DNA of 64,000 nt. It comes from Aliishimia sp963922415. GTDB taxonomy: Bacteria; Pseudomonadota; Alphaproteobacteria; Rhodobacterales; Rhodobacteraceae. The stretch covers positions 1 to 64,000 of the forward strand of contig CAWUIP010000007.1 of NCBI GenBank assembly GCA_963922415.1, written 5' to 3'. Position numbers and translations under genes: made by a program. Shown one piece after another: positions 53,893-62,276 of this stretch; the first letter of the stretch is position 1; the number at the start of each line of letters is the position of its first letter. The notes below the pieces were generated by a model. The model was not told the DNA's origin, ran no database searches, and worked only from the letters and a program-made list of their open reading frames with translations.

Positions 53893-55320
53893 TTAGGCCT
53901 TGATCCTTTGATTAGCGCCCAATGGACCGTCGGCATGCCCGCGTCCTGCCTCAATGCTTGCCCGGTTCCACGACACATCAATGACCGCGCCGATTTGGTC
54001 TGGAGCGCGCTGTGATGGGTCCTCGATATCTTGGCCATTTGCAAACGTCAAAACAGCGCCAGTACGTTCCAACAGTGTCTTGGCAATGAACAAACCAAGG
54101 CCCATGCCCTCGTACTCTGCTCTTTGTCCATCGGTGGTTGCGCCAGACCTGCGCCGCCTGGGCATGAAAGGATCACCGATCCGCCCGATGATGTGGCTTG
54201 GAAATCCTGGACCATCATCCGTGATCCTGACCGACAACTGCGTGTCGCTCCACTGCACGTCTATCCAGATCTGATCATGTGCGAAGTCTACGGCGTTTTG
54301 CACCAAGTTGCGCAGCCCATGGATGATTTCAGGCAAGCGCAATATCGATGGTTGCGAAATGTCCTGAGCAACGCTGCCATTGAAGCGATAATTGACCTCG
54401 ATCCCGCGGCCTTCATGCGGGCTTGCAGCTTCTTCGATGACCGCGCTCAACGGAGCTTGCCGTAAATGCACATCATCTTTCCCTGCCCGGCCCATGTCGC
54501 GCAAAATGTCGCGGCACCGGTCGGCCTGTTCCCGAATTAGGACGGCGTCTTCGCGTAATTCCGAACGATCTGACAGTTCTTCGATGAGTTCGGCGCTGGT
54601 AAGTTTAATCGTTGCCAGCGGCGTCCCAAGCTCGTGTGCAGCAGCGGCTACAACACCGCCCAAGTCGGTCAGCTTCTGCTCTCGGGCTAAAGCCATTTGT
54701 GTCGCTGCTAGCGCATCAGACATCGCATGCATTTCAGAGGCAACGCGCCGCGAGTAAGCGCCGAAAAACATCACAGCAATCACCAAAGCGATCCATTGCC
54801 CGAACAGAAAGATGTCCGGGATCCTGAGGAAGTCGCCGTCTTCGGTACGCAGCGGAAGGTAGTAGCGCGACAGAACAGACGCCATCAAGATCGCTGTTGA
54901 TCCCACGATCACGAAACTTCGGGTGTTGAGAACCGACGCGCTGATCGTCACAGGCCCCAACAACAAAAGGGCAAATGGATTGTGCAGCCCGCCCGATAAA
55001 AACAGCAAAAACGCCAACTGTAGCAGGTCGAAAAACACCATCATAAAGTTCTGGCTTTCGCTCAGCCGTGCGTTCTCGGGAAAGACAAAGATTGCGATGA
55101 GGTTGAAGATCACCGATACGCCAACGGCCAAGTAACACAGCCCAATATCCAGCATCAGACCATAGTACCGCTGCGCCACAGTAAGGGCTGCGATCTGTCC
55201 CGCGATGGCAACCCAGCGCAGAAGGATCAGTGTGCGCAGTCGGATCCAGCTGCTTCGGTCCTGTCCGATGAAGGGGCCAAATCGCCCCAAACCGCCAAGT
55301 GTTGTGTCCGCTTGCGTCAT
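53893..55320 (-). CDS. regB: Redox sensor histidine kinase RegB/PrrB
   Basis: A 475-residue membrane sensor kinase, six transmembrane segments then kinase core. The quinone-sensing heptapeptide Gly-Gly-Leu-His-Asn-Pro-Phe is at 110-116. The phospho-acceptor is His229 ('AAHELGTPLATIKL'). The redox Cys269 in 'ADRCRDILRD' lies exactly 40 residues later, the same spacing as His225/Cys265 of R. capsulatus RegB. 'GLRNLVQNAVDFA' and 'DDGPGFP', 'GMGLGLFIAKTLLERTGA' are the ATP-binding boxes. ATG 55320 is preferred over 55383. It is divergent from senC-regA. Confidence 0.95.
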   Translation of the reverse strand: MTQADTTLGGLGRFGPFIGQDRSSWIRLRTLILLRWVAIAGQIAALTVAQRYYGLMLDIGLCYLAVGVSVIFNLIAIFVFPENARLSESQNFMMVFFDLLQLAFLLFLSGGLHNPFALLLLGPVTISASVLNTRSFVIVGSTAILMASVLSRYYLPLRTEDGDFLRIPDIFLFGQWIALVIAVMFFGAYSRRVASEMHAMSDALAATQMALAREQKLTDLGGVVAAAAHELGTPLATIKLTSAELIEELSDRSELREDAVLIREQADRCRDILRDMGRAGKDDVHLRQAPLSAVIEEAASPHEGRGIEVNYRFNGSVAQDISQPSILRLPEIIHGLRNLVQNAVDFAHDQIWIDVQWSDTQLSVRITDDGPGFPSHIIGRIGDPFMPRRRRSGATTDGQRAEYEGMGLGLFIAKTLLERTGAVLTFANGQDIEDPSQRAPDQIGAVIDVSWNRASIEAGRGHADGPLGANQRIKA

Positions 55321-55399
55321 TGTGAAGCGTATCCCATTGCAACCCGCCCCAACATTGTTAGGTGTCCGGTGGCCAATCTGCAATCATAGGTGTTTTCGC

Positions 55400-56014
55400 A
55401 TGGGCAATCTTCGTTTGATCGCAATTGGCGCTGCGTCCGCCTTGGTCGCAGCGTTGCTGGTCATGTGGTATCTTGGCCAACCCACAAACGGCGAATTTGC
55501 GCAGTGCACAGGCGGTCAAGTGGCCGGCGGCGACATTGGCGGCCCGTTTGAACTCGTGTCAACGGATGGGCAGACAGTGACCGACGCAGATGTCATGGTT
55601 GAGCCCTCCTTGGTCTATTTTGGCTACACCTATTGTCCGGATGTGTGCCCGTTTGACGTGACCCGCAATGCGGATGCCGTGGATTTATTGGCAGCTGCAG
55701 GCCACGACGTGCAGCCGGTTTTCATCACCATCGATCCAAAGCGCGACACGCCGGATGTGTTAAGCGATTACGCGATGAACATGCATGACCGGATGGTGGC
55801 GCTGACGGGATCTGATGCGCAGATTAAAACAGCCGCGCAGGCCTACAAAGCCTACTACAAAGCGCATGATGACGGTAGCGAGGATTACTTAGTGGACCAT
55901 TCGACATTCACATATTTGGTGCTGCCCGGGCATGGTTTTGTCGATTTCTTCCGCCGTGACGTAACAGCCGAAGCGATGGCAGAGCGCACAAGTTGTTTTT
56001 TGGAACGTGTCTAA
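55400..56014 (+). CDS. senC: SenC/Sco1/PrrC-family copper chaperone
   Basis: A 204-residue membrane-anchored thioredoxin-fold protein of the Sco family. It has an N-terminal helix (about 5-25) and the copper site Cys79-x3-Cys83 ('YTYCPDVCPFD') plus His167 ('VDHSTFTYLV'). It helps assemble CuA of cytochrome c oxidase and, in Rhodobacter, influences RegB/RegA signalling. It is 79 bp from the divergent regB and 69 bp before regA. Confidence 0.94.
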   Translation: MGNLRLIAIGAASALVAALLVMWYLGQPTNGEFAQCTGGQVAGGDIGGPFELVSTDGQTVTDADVMVEPSLVYFGYTYCPDVCPFDVTRNADAVDLLAAAGHDVQPVFITIDPKRDTPDVLSDYAMNMHDRMVALTGSDAQIKTAAQAYKAYYKAHDDGSEDYLVDHSTFTYLVLPGHGFVDFFRRDVTAEAMAERTSCFLERV

Positions 56015-56020
56015 ATCGTT

Positions 56021-56048
56021 TTGACAACGGCCGGTGTCGCGACATATT
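56021..56048 (+). promoter_or_regulatory. Candidate regA promoter with TGTCGCGACA palindrome
   Basis: TTGACA (56021-56026), a 16-nt spacer and CATATT (56043-56048) lie between senC and regA. The palindrome TGTCGCGACA (56035-56044) spans the spacer and -10, and contains GTCGC and GCGAC, the half-sites recalled for RegA/PrrA binding. This suggests separate, autoregulated regA transcription. Confidence 0.4.
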
Positions 56049-56083
56049 CCTGTGAAACTTCAAACGCTTTCGCGGAGGATCGG

Positions 56084-56638
56084 ATGGCGGACTCAGCCAT
56101 GCCCGACTTGGGTGACGACACATCACTGCTTTTGGTGGACGACGACGAGCCGTTTTTGCGGCGCTTGGCAAAGGCTATGGAAAAGCGCGGATTTGAGATC
56201 GAAACGGCAGGAACCGTCGTTGAGGGCAAATCTATCGCCATGTCCCGCCCGCCCGCTTACGCGGTCGTTGATCTCCGGTTGGAAGATGGCAATGGTTTGG
56301 ATGTGGTCGAAGTTCTGCGCGAAAAGCGCCCTGACAGCCGGATCGTCGTGTTGACTGGGTATGGTGCAATCGCAACAGCGGTTGCTGCTGTTAAGATCGG
56401 TGCGACGGATTATCTGTCAAAGCCCGCAGATGCGACGGATATCACGAACGCGCTTTTGGCGACCGGCGATGATATGCCACCGCCACCCGAAAACCCGATG
56501 AGCGCGGATCGCGTGCGATGGGAACACATTCAGCGTGTGTACGAACTGTGTGACCGGAACGTCAGCGAAACGGCGCGTCGGTTGTCCATGCACCGTCGCA
56601 CGCTACAGCGGATCTTGGCAAAACGGTCACCGCGTTAG
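56084..56638 (+). CDS. regA: Global redox response regulator RegA/PrrA
   Basis: A 184-residue response regulator. The receiver has Asp19-Asp20-Asp21, phosphorylation site Asp63 ('VVDLRLEDGNGL'), and Thr/Lys in 'VLTGYG' and 'LSKPAD'. A proline linker (about 135-141) follows, then a Fis-type HTH 'NVSETARRLSMHRRTLQRIL', essentially the invariant RegA DNA-binding helix. It controls respiration, photosynthesis, carbon and nitrogen fixation genes in relatives. Start ATG 56084 with CGGAGG upstream. It is convergent with the GNAT gene (4-bp overlap). Confidence 0.97.
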   Translation: MADSAMPDLGDDTSLLLVDDDEPFLRRLAKAMEKRGFEIETAGTVVEGKSIAMSRPPAYAVVDLRLEDGNGLDVVEVLREKRPDSRIVVLTGYGAIATAVAAVKIGATDYLSKPADATDITNALLATGDDMPPPPENPMSADRVRWEHIQRVYELCDRNVSETARRLSMHRRTLQRILAKRSPR

Positions 56639-57126
56639 TCTAGGTCAAACCGCTTTAGCACCTTGTCGACGACAAGACCGCTTTCCAGCTGATAGTCTTC
56701 GATGCGGCCGTAATCCCGGAAGCCGCGGCTTTGGTAATAGATCAAGCCACCTTCGTTATCGGCGCGGATGTTGGCGTTGATCCAGGCATATCCAAGATCC
56801 TTGGCCGCTTTTTGTGTGGCTTTGAACAAGGCTGAGCCAATGCCTAGGCCAGTCTGGCCCATTTTGACAAAAGTTGCGATGTTGGCCGCGTCGTGGGGCA
56901 GGGACGCCTCTGGTTCAAACCACTGAAAGCCAACGACCGCCCCGTCCTCTGTCACGGCCACGTGCCAGGCGGCGCGATCTGGGCTATATCCCATCCAATC
57001 TTCTAAGTCGGATCCCGTGACGGGACGAACAAGGGCAGTTGTTCCGCCCTCTGCGATGATCTCGTTCAAAAGTTCCGCCATCTGTCGCGCATCCAAAGGC
57101 GTGGCGCGTCGCACCTGAAGGCTCAT
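56635..57126 (-). CDS. GNAT-family N-acetyltransferase
   Basis: A 163-residue acetyltransferase. The acetyl-CoA motif A lies in 'ATFVKMGQTGLGIGSALFKATQKAAKDLGYAWINANIRADN', followed by 'YYQSRGFRDYG'. Phosphinothricin-acetyltransferase-like features are present, but the substrate is unknown. Start ATG 57126 overlaps the HD gene stop by 4 bp. Confidence 0.85.
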   Translation of the reverse strand: MSLQVRRATPLDARQMAELLNEIIAEGGTTALVRPVTGSDLEDWMGYSPDRAAWHVAVTEDGAVVGFQWFEPEASLPHDAANIATFVKMGQTGLGIGSALFKATQKAAKDLGYAWINANIRADNEGGLIYYQSRGFRDYGRIEDYQLESGLVVDKVLKRFDLD

Positions 57127-57716
57127 TTGCATTGCTCCAGCAAGGCCTCAACACGAGCCACATAATCCTGGCGTGTCTCTTTCGGCGGACGCAGCGAAAT
57201 CTTTAACGTTTCTGTCACCTTCGGATCAGGACGTCCAAAGAATTTGTCGGCCTCAGCTTCATTAAACCCTGCAATCTGGGTTGCCTCCATCCAAGCGCTG
57301 ATTTTGTCTGCTGCTTTGATTTGGCGTTTCACGTCGCGGGGGATCTGTGCCGGTAATCCAAACCGCAGGTGAACGGCGGCGGCCAACCTGTCATCTAGTG
57401 CTTCGTACCCAGGACCTACGGCCGCCTTTACAGGCGAGATCATGTCACCAATCACATATTCCGGTGCGTCGTGCAAAAGTGCGGCCAGTTGCCACTTGGG
57501 CTGCAGTTTTGATGCAATTCGGCTGTAGAGCGTCTCAACCAACAACGAATGCTCGGCCACGGAATAGGCAAAGTCACCACTGGTTTGGCCGTTCCAACGC
57601 GCAACGAAGCTAAGCCCATGGGCGATATCTTCGATCTCAATATCCATGGGCGTCGGATCCAACAGATCGAGCCGCCGCCCAGACAGCATTCTTTGCCATG
57701 CACGAGGTTGTCTCAT
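57123..57716 (-). CDS. HD-domain hydrolase (YfbR-like nucleotidase family)
   Basis: A 197-residue HD-fold protein. Metal ligands are in 'VAEHSLLVETL' (His), 'LAALLHDAPEYVIGDM' (His-Asp) and a later Asp in 'AADKISAWMEATQ'. The pattern resembles YfbR 5'-deoxynucleotidases, which release nucleosides from dNMPs; activity is inferred. ATG 57716 is preferred, with GTG 57722 also possible. It forms a pair with the GNAT gene. Confidence 0.82.
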   Translation of the reverse strand: MRQPRAWQRMLSGRRLDLLDPTPMDIEIEDIAHGLSFVARWNGQTSGDFAYSVAEHSLLVETLYSRIASKLQPKWQLAALLHDAPEYVIGDMISPVKAAVGPGYEALDDRLAAAVHLRFGLPAQIPRDVKRQIKAADKISAWMEATQIAGFNEAEADKFFGRPDPKVTETLKISLRPPKETRQDYVARVEALLEQCK

Positions 57717-57993
57717 ATTCACTCGATTACAGCGCGGACCGCCAAAGCAAAAGCCGAAGAAACCGCGTAAGACCGAAGAAGCGCGTCATACACCAACTCA
57801 AAGTTGATTACTTCATGGGCAGAAGCACAAAAAATAGCCAATCTAGACGTCAAATCGCTCACATATGCGAGAAGTCCGACCTTGGTAACCTCCGCGAACC
57901 AATTGGAACGGTACCTTCCTTCGCATCGGGTAGGAGGAGCGCATCGCTCCGGCGTGCGCCCTTCTCAAGACATGATGAGATTGGAGTACGGAT

Positions 57994-58317
57994 ATGAAAA
58001 AAATAACCGCAGGCATCACACTCGGGTTGGCATTGCTCACGGGAACGTCCGCCTTGGCGAATGCACAATGCGCGACGCGCGAAGACCTCACAGAGCGCCT
58101 AAAGGTCAACTATCAAGAACAGCTCGCCGCGCGCGGATTGCAGCAGCGATTTCAAGGAATCACAGTTCTTGAAATCTGGGCCTCTGAAAAAACTGGAACG
58201 TTCACCGTATTGATGACAAATGCGCACGGCCAAAGTTGCATCATGGCGTCGGGCACACACTGGTATCCCCAGGACGAAGACAAGCTGACCGGCATAATCC
58301 CAGGCATTCCGGGCTGA
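57994..58317 (+). CDS. Small secreted protein, unknown function
   Basis: A 107-residue protein with a standard signal peptide (1-24, ending Ala-Asn-Ala). The mature part has two cysteines (in 'QCATRED' and 'SCIMASG'), likely one disulfide, and a helix-plus-strand pattern ('ERLKVNYQEQLAARGLQ', 'VLEIWASEKTGTFTVLMT'). No family is recognised. TGGAG lies 7 nt before the ATG. The 277 bp between it and the HD gene hold no other gene that I can see, only small hairpins such as GGAGCG/CGCTCC at 57936-57950. Confidence 0.7.
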   Translation: MKKITAGITLGLALLTGTSALANAQCATREDLTERLKVNYQEQLAARGLQQRFQGITVLEIWASEKTGTFTVLMTNAHGQSCIMASGTHWYPQDEDKLTGIIPGIPG

Positions 58318-58322
58318 TTTGA

Positions 58323-58343
58323 AGCAAACCTTTTTAAGGTTTT
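58323..58343 (+). terminator. Weak stem-loop after small secreted protein gene
   Basis: A GCAAACCTT arm, loop TTT, and an AAGGTTTTGC arm with one bulge. There is only a four-base T stretch inside the arm and no tail after it. It may be a weak terminator or part of the ahcY leader. Confidence 0.3.
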
Positions 58344-58417
58344 GCGTTCGTAGATTGTAGCTTTCGTCGCGAAGTGTTAGGCGCGCCTCAAATTTCTTTG
58401 ATTGTGAGGCATGCGAG

Positions 58418-59812
58418 ATGGCGAACGACTATATCGTAAAGGATATCAACCTGGCCGAATTTGGCCGCAAAGAGCTTGATATCGCAGAAACAGAGATGCC
58501 AGGCCTGATGGCGCTGCGCGAAGAGTATGGCGAAAGCAAGCCGCTGAAAGGCGCGCGGATCGCCGGTTCCTTGCACATGACAATTCAAACAGCGGTGTTG
58601 ATTGAGACGCTGGTTGAATTGGGTGCCGATGTGCGCTGGGCATCGTGCAACATCTTCTCCACACAAGATCACGCGGCTGCGGCGATTGCAGCGGGCGGCA
58701 CACCGGTCTTCGCGATCAAAGGCGAAACACTGGAAGAATACTGGGACTACGCAGACAAAATCTTCATGTTCGAAGAGGGCGGCTGCAACATGATCCTTGA
58801 CGATGGTGGCGATGCGACGCTGTACATCTTGCTTGGCGCGCGGGTCGAGAACGGCGAAGATGACCTGATCGCCATCCCGAAATCCGAGGAAGAAGAGGCG
58901 CTTTTCGCGCAGATCAAAAAGCGGATCGCGGAAACACCAGGCTGGTTCACAAAGCAGCGCGAGATGATCCAAGGCGTGTCCGAAGAGACAACGACCGGCG
59001 TGCACCGTCTTTATGAACTGGTGAAGGAGGGCCAACTGCCCTTCCCAGCGATCAACGTGAATGACAGCGTCACCAAGTCGAAGTTCGACAACAAATACGG
59101 GTGTAAAGAAAGCCTGGTTGACGGGATCCGCCGCGCCACCGACACGATGATGGCGGGCAAGGTTGCTGTCGTCATGGGGTATGGCGATGTGGGCAAAGGC
59201 TCTGCCGCGTCGCTGTCCGGCGCGGGCGCACGTGTGAAAGTGACTGAAGTTGACCCCATTTGCGCGCTTCAGGCGGCGATGGACGGGTTTGAAGTTGTGT
59301 TGCTGGAAGACGTCGTGGGCGACGCCGACATCTTCATCACAACAACCGGCAACAAGGACGTGATCCGCATCGAGCATATGCGCGCGATGAAGGATATGGC
59401 GATCGTCGGCAACATTGGCCACTTCGACAACGAAATCCAAGTTGCAGCCCTGAAAAACCACAAGTGGACCAACATCAAAGAACAAGTGGACATGATCGAG
59501 ATGCCAAATGGCAATCGTCTGATCCTGCTCTCGGAAGGTCGTCTCTTGAACCTCGGCAATGCGACCGGTCACCCGTCTTTCGTGATGTCGGCCTCTTTCA
59601 CCAACCAGGTTCTGGCGCAGATCGAGCTTTGGACAAAAGGCGATGACTACAAGAACGACGTCTACATCCTGCCCAAGCACCTGGATGAGAAAGTCGCCCG
59701 ACTGCACCTGGCCCGGATCGGTGTAAAGCTGACCGAACTCGACAAAGACCAGGCGGCATATATCGGCGTCAAACCCGAAGGTCCGTTCAAGCCGGAGCAT
59801 TACCGGTACTAA
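58418..59812 (+). CDS. ahcY: S-adenosylhomocysteinase
   Basis: A 464-residue NAD-dependent enzyme hydrolysing S-adenosylhomocysteine to adenosine and homocysteine, which keeps methylation running. 'GSLHMTIQTAVLIETL', 'DDGGDATL', 'YGCKESLVDGIRRATD', the NAD loop 'VVMGYGDVGKGSAASLSGAGARV' and the C-terminal 'FKPEHYRY' are all family hallmarks. Length is normal. In Rhodobacter an ahcY gene is linked to the reg/hvr cluster, and here too it follows regA by 1.8 kb. A GCCTCA/TGAGGC hairpin covers the region just before its ATG. Confidence 0.98.
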   Translation: MANDYIVKDINLAEFGRKELDIAETEMPGLMALREEYGESKPLKGARIAGSLHMTIQTAVLIETLVELGADVRWASCNIFSTQDHAAAAIAAGGTPVFAIKGETLEEYWDYADKIFMFEEGGCNMILDDGGDATLYILLGARVENGEDDLIAIPKSEEEEALFAQIKKRIAETPGWFTKQREMIQGVSEETTTGVHRLYELVKEGQLPFPAINVNDSVTKSKFDNKYGCKESLVDGIRRATDTMMAGKVAVVMGYGDVGKGSAASLSGAGARVKVTEVDPICALQAAMDGFEVVLLEDVVGDADIFITTTGNKDVIRIEHMRAMKDMAIVGNIGHFDNEIQVAALKNHKWTNIKEQVDMIEMPNGNRLILLSEGRLLNLGNATGHPSFVMSASFTNQVLAQIELWTKGDDYKNDVYILPKHLDEKVARLHLARIGVKLTELDKDQAAYIGVKPEGPFKPEHYRY

Positions 59813-59839
59813 TACCCAAATTAGTGACGTAGTTCGAAA

Positions 59840-59857
59840 CTGTCACGCGCGCGTCAC
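59840..59857 (+). promoter_or_regulatory. Pho-box-like direct repeat
   Basis: CTGTCAC (59840-59846), four bases, then GCGTCAC (59851-59857): the 7+4+7 layout of PhoB sites (consensus CTGTCAY-N4-CTGTCAY). The first half is perfect, the second 5/7. It lies about 50 bp before the phytase-like gene, a fitting target for phosphate control. Confidence 0.45.
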
Positions 59858-59872
59858 ACGCAAAACCTAACC

Positions 59873-59907
59873 AAGGCTCCGTTAACCAAACTTAGCGGAG
59901 CCTTTTT
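59873..59907 (+). terminator. Rho-independent terminator of ahcY, overlapping the next leader
   Basis: A 13-bp stem (59873-59885 with 59892-59904, one G-U pair, core GGCTCCG/CGGAGCC) with a six-base loop, ending in TTTTT at 59903-59907. The next gene's ATG is at 59909, and its only Shine-Dalgarno candidate GCGGAG (59895-59900) lies in the 3' arm. Confidence 0.9.
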
Positions 59908-59908
59908 C

Positions 59909-62077
59909 ATGCGCGTCTCCTACCTCGCGATGTCGATTGCGGCGGGTCTTGTGGCCTTGCCTGCGCTTGCGGACAGCAATTTCAACAGGATTGCGTCTTT
60001 CCCCGTTGTTCAGAACCTGTCCGAAGGGGCGGACCCGAAAACGGAAACCTCGCCCGAGATCATCGATGCGACAGCGGATGGGATGACGCTGGTCTATACA
60101 GACAGCCCAGCAGAGCAGATCGGCATGATCGACATCACGGATCCAGCCGCACCCAAGGCGCTGGGCGGTGTGTCGACAGGCGGTGAGCCCACAAGTGTGG
60201 CCGTGATTGGCACGATGGCCTTTGTCGGCGTGAACACATCTGAAAGCTACACCGCGCCATCGGGCAAAGTGATCGCAATCGACACCGGCACCAAGGCCAT
60301 CACCGGAGAATGTGATCTGGGCGGCCAGCCGGACAGCTTGGCCAAGTCGCCTGACGGATCGTTTCTCTCCATCGCGATTGAGAACGAGCGTGACGAAGAC
60401 CTGAACGACGGCATCATCCCACAACTGCCTGCAGGCGGTTTGGTGATGGTTAACGTTGTGGATGGCGCGCTTGACTGTGCGTCGATGAAAATGGCCGATC
60501 TGACGGGTCTTGCGGATGTGGCGCCCAGCGATCCAGAGCCTGAATACGTCTCTATCAACGCGCTTGGCGAGACTGTGGTCACCCTGCAAGAGAACAACCA
60601 CATGGTTGTCGTTTCCGCTGCTGGTGACGTGATCAGCCACTTTTCTGCCGGATCTGTGGATCTGGACGGCATTGACGCCACGGATGAGCGCGGCGCGTTG
60701 ATCTTCACCGAGAGCCAGACGGGTCGTCTGCGCGAACCTGACGCGGTGACCTGGATTGATGACACGCACTTCGCAACCGCCAACGAAGGCGACTACGAAG
60801 GCGGATCGCGCGGTTGGACGATCTTCCACAAAGACGGCACAGTCGTTTACGACAGCGGCGTGAGCTTCGAATATGCGATCATCGAAGCAGGCCACTACCC
60901 CGACAAGCGGTCCGACAGCAAAGGCGTCGAACCAGAATCGGTGACAGCGGCAACCTTTGGCGGCACGCCTTACATCTTTGTCGGGTCAGAGCGTGGATCG
61001 ATTGTCGGCGTTTACGATGCGACCGATCCGGCGGCTCCCGTTCTGAAACAGTTGCTGCCATCAGGTGTTGGACCAGAAGGCTACGTGGCCCTGCCAGAGC
61101 GCGGCTTGTTGGTTTCTGCTAACGAGGCAGACCTGATCGAGGATGGCGGCGCGCGGGCGCATGTGATGCTTTTTGAGTATCAGGATGCTCCGGCGGTGTA
61201 TCCGCACCTGACATCAGCGGGCGCGGACGAGTTGATTGGCTGGGGCGCAATCTCTGGCATGGTTGCGGACGGCAACGATACGGTTTGGGCGGTTAGCGAT
61301 AGCTTCTACGGCTTCCAGCCGCGCATCTTCAAGATCGATGTCTCCTCCACACCTGCGCGTATCGTCGACGCAATCGACATCACGCGCGACAACGGCGACA
61401 TCGCGCAAAAGCTCGACCTCGAAGGCATCACACTGGACGGTGAGGGTGGTTTCTATGTGGCGTCAGAGGGTCGGACCGGCCGTTTGATCCCCCACGCGAT
61501 CTACCATGTGTCGGCGAAAGGCCGAATCAAGAACCTGAAAGGCGAGATTGGCCTGCCACCAGAACTGATGGCGGTGGAGCGTCGCTTTGGTTTTGAAGGC
61601 ATCACCAAGGTCGGCGATACGCTGTGGATGGCCGTGCAGCGGGAGTGGAAAGACGATCCTAAGAACCACGTGAAGCTGGTCGCTTACAACTTGGAAACTA
61701 AAGAGTGGGGTGCCGTGCACTATCCCAAGGCAGAACCCGACACCGGCTGGGTCGGCTTGTCTGAAATCGTGGCCCATGGCGACTTCATCTATGTGGTCGA
61801 GCGGGACAACCAGCACGATTACCGTGCGGTGACCAAAAAGGTCTACAAAATCCCTGCGTCCGAAATGGTTCCGGCGCCTTTGGGTGGCGACCTGCCCATT
61901 GTCAGCAAAGAGCTGGTGCGGGATCTTTTGCCAGACCTGACATCCACGGGTGGTTATGTCCTCGACAAGGTCGAAGGCCTGGCGATCATGGAAGACGGAA
62001 CGTTCTGGGTGTCTACAGACAATGACGGTGTGGACGATCACTCAGGCGAAACGATGTTCTGGTCCTTCAAGGAATAG
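59909..62077 (+). CDS. Exported phytase-like esterase / beta-propeller protein
   Basis: A 722-residue exported protein: signal peptide 1-21 (ending Ala-Leu-Ala), then an N-terminal beta-propeller-like region of repeated 'DITDPAAPKALGG', 'DATDPAAPVLKQLLPSG' units (about 30-415). The C-terminal part (about 430-720) resembles the 'esterase-like activity of phytase' domain ('DLEGITLDGEGGFYVASEGRTGR', 'RRFGFEGITKVGDTLWMAVQRE', 'VEGLAIMEDGTFWVSTDNDGVDDHSGET'). Acidic loops suggest calcium binding. It may release phosphate from organic esters in the periplasm; this is by family only. The Pho-box-like repeat upstream agrees. Confidence 0.82.
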   Translation: MRVSYLAMSIAAGLVALPALADSNFNRIASFPVVQNLSEGADPKTETSPEIIDATADGMTLVYTDSPAEQIGMIDITDPAAPKALGGVSTGGEPTSVAVIGTMAFVGVNTSESYTAPSGKVIAIDTGTKAITGECDLGGQPDSLAKSPDGSFLSIAIENERDEDLNDGIIPQLPAGGLVMVNVVDGALDCASMKMADLTGLADVAPSDPEPEYVSINALGETVVTLQENNHMVVVSAAGDVISHFSAGSVDLDGIDATDERGALIFTESQTGRLREPDAVTWIDDTHFATANEGDYEGGSRGWTIFHKDGTVVYDSGVSFEYAIIEAGHYPDKRSDSKGVEPESVTAATFGGTPYIFVGSERGSIVGVYDATDPAAPVLKQLLPSGVGPEGYVALPERGLLVSANEADLIEDGGARAHVMLFEYQDAPAVYPHLTSAGADELIGWGAISGMVADGNDTVWAVSDSFYGFQPRIFKIDVSSTPARIVDAIDITRDNGDIAQKLDLEGITLDGEGGFYVASEGRTGRLIPHAIYHVSAKGRIKNLKGEIGLPPELMAVERRFGFEGITKVGDTLWMAVQREWKDDPKNHVKLVAYNLETKEWGAVHYPKAEPDTGWVGLSEIVAHGDFIYVVERDNQHDYRAVTKKVYKIPASEMVPAPLGGDLPIVSKELVRDLLPDLTSTGGYVLDKVEGLAIMEDGTFWVSTDNDGVDDHSGETMFWSFKE

Positions 62078-62085
62078 CACAAATC

Positions 62086-62111
62086 GGGCGGCTGCTTTGC
62101 TGTGGCCGCCC
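62086..62111 (+). terminator. GC-rich stem-loop after phytase-like gene
   Basis: GGGCGGC (62086-62092) and GCCGCCC (62105-62111) with a 12-nt loop, starting nine bases after the stop codon. No T-run follows, so it may be a Rho-assisted or mRNA-stabilising hairpin. The remaining bases to 62276 hold no gene; CGGAGGGTGAG just before 62277 is the next ribosome site. Confidence 0.5.
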
Positions 62112-62276
62112 ATTCCAACCTGTAAACATAACAATTCCAAACATTTCATACACCATTCGCCGCGCGTGTCCCGCGGGGAATGTATCCAAGATTTTTTCCT
62201 TTGTTTTAGCCCAATTAGACTTTAGCCTTTTTCACTAAGGTCCTTTAGGGCCAAGTCCAACGTCGGAGGGTGAGAT

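Noticed and set aside
57320..57345. GTTTCACGT resembling half of a parS site in the HD gene
   Set aside because: The second half (CGCGGGG) does not match, and it is coding sequence of a conserved protein.
58388..59800. Long open frame (470 codons) antisense to ahcY
   Set aside because: ahcY is unmistakable on the plus strand. The antisense frame is a GC-rich codon shadow with unusual Phe/Val/His-rich composition.
59882..60895. Long open frame (337 codons) antisense to the phytase-like gene
   Set aside because: It mirrors the codon pattern of the real gene on the other strand, lacks a ribosome site and has low-complexity Arg/His/Val-rich content.
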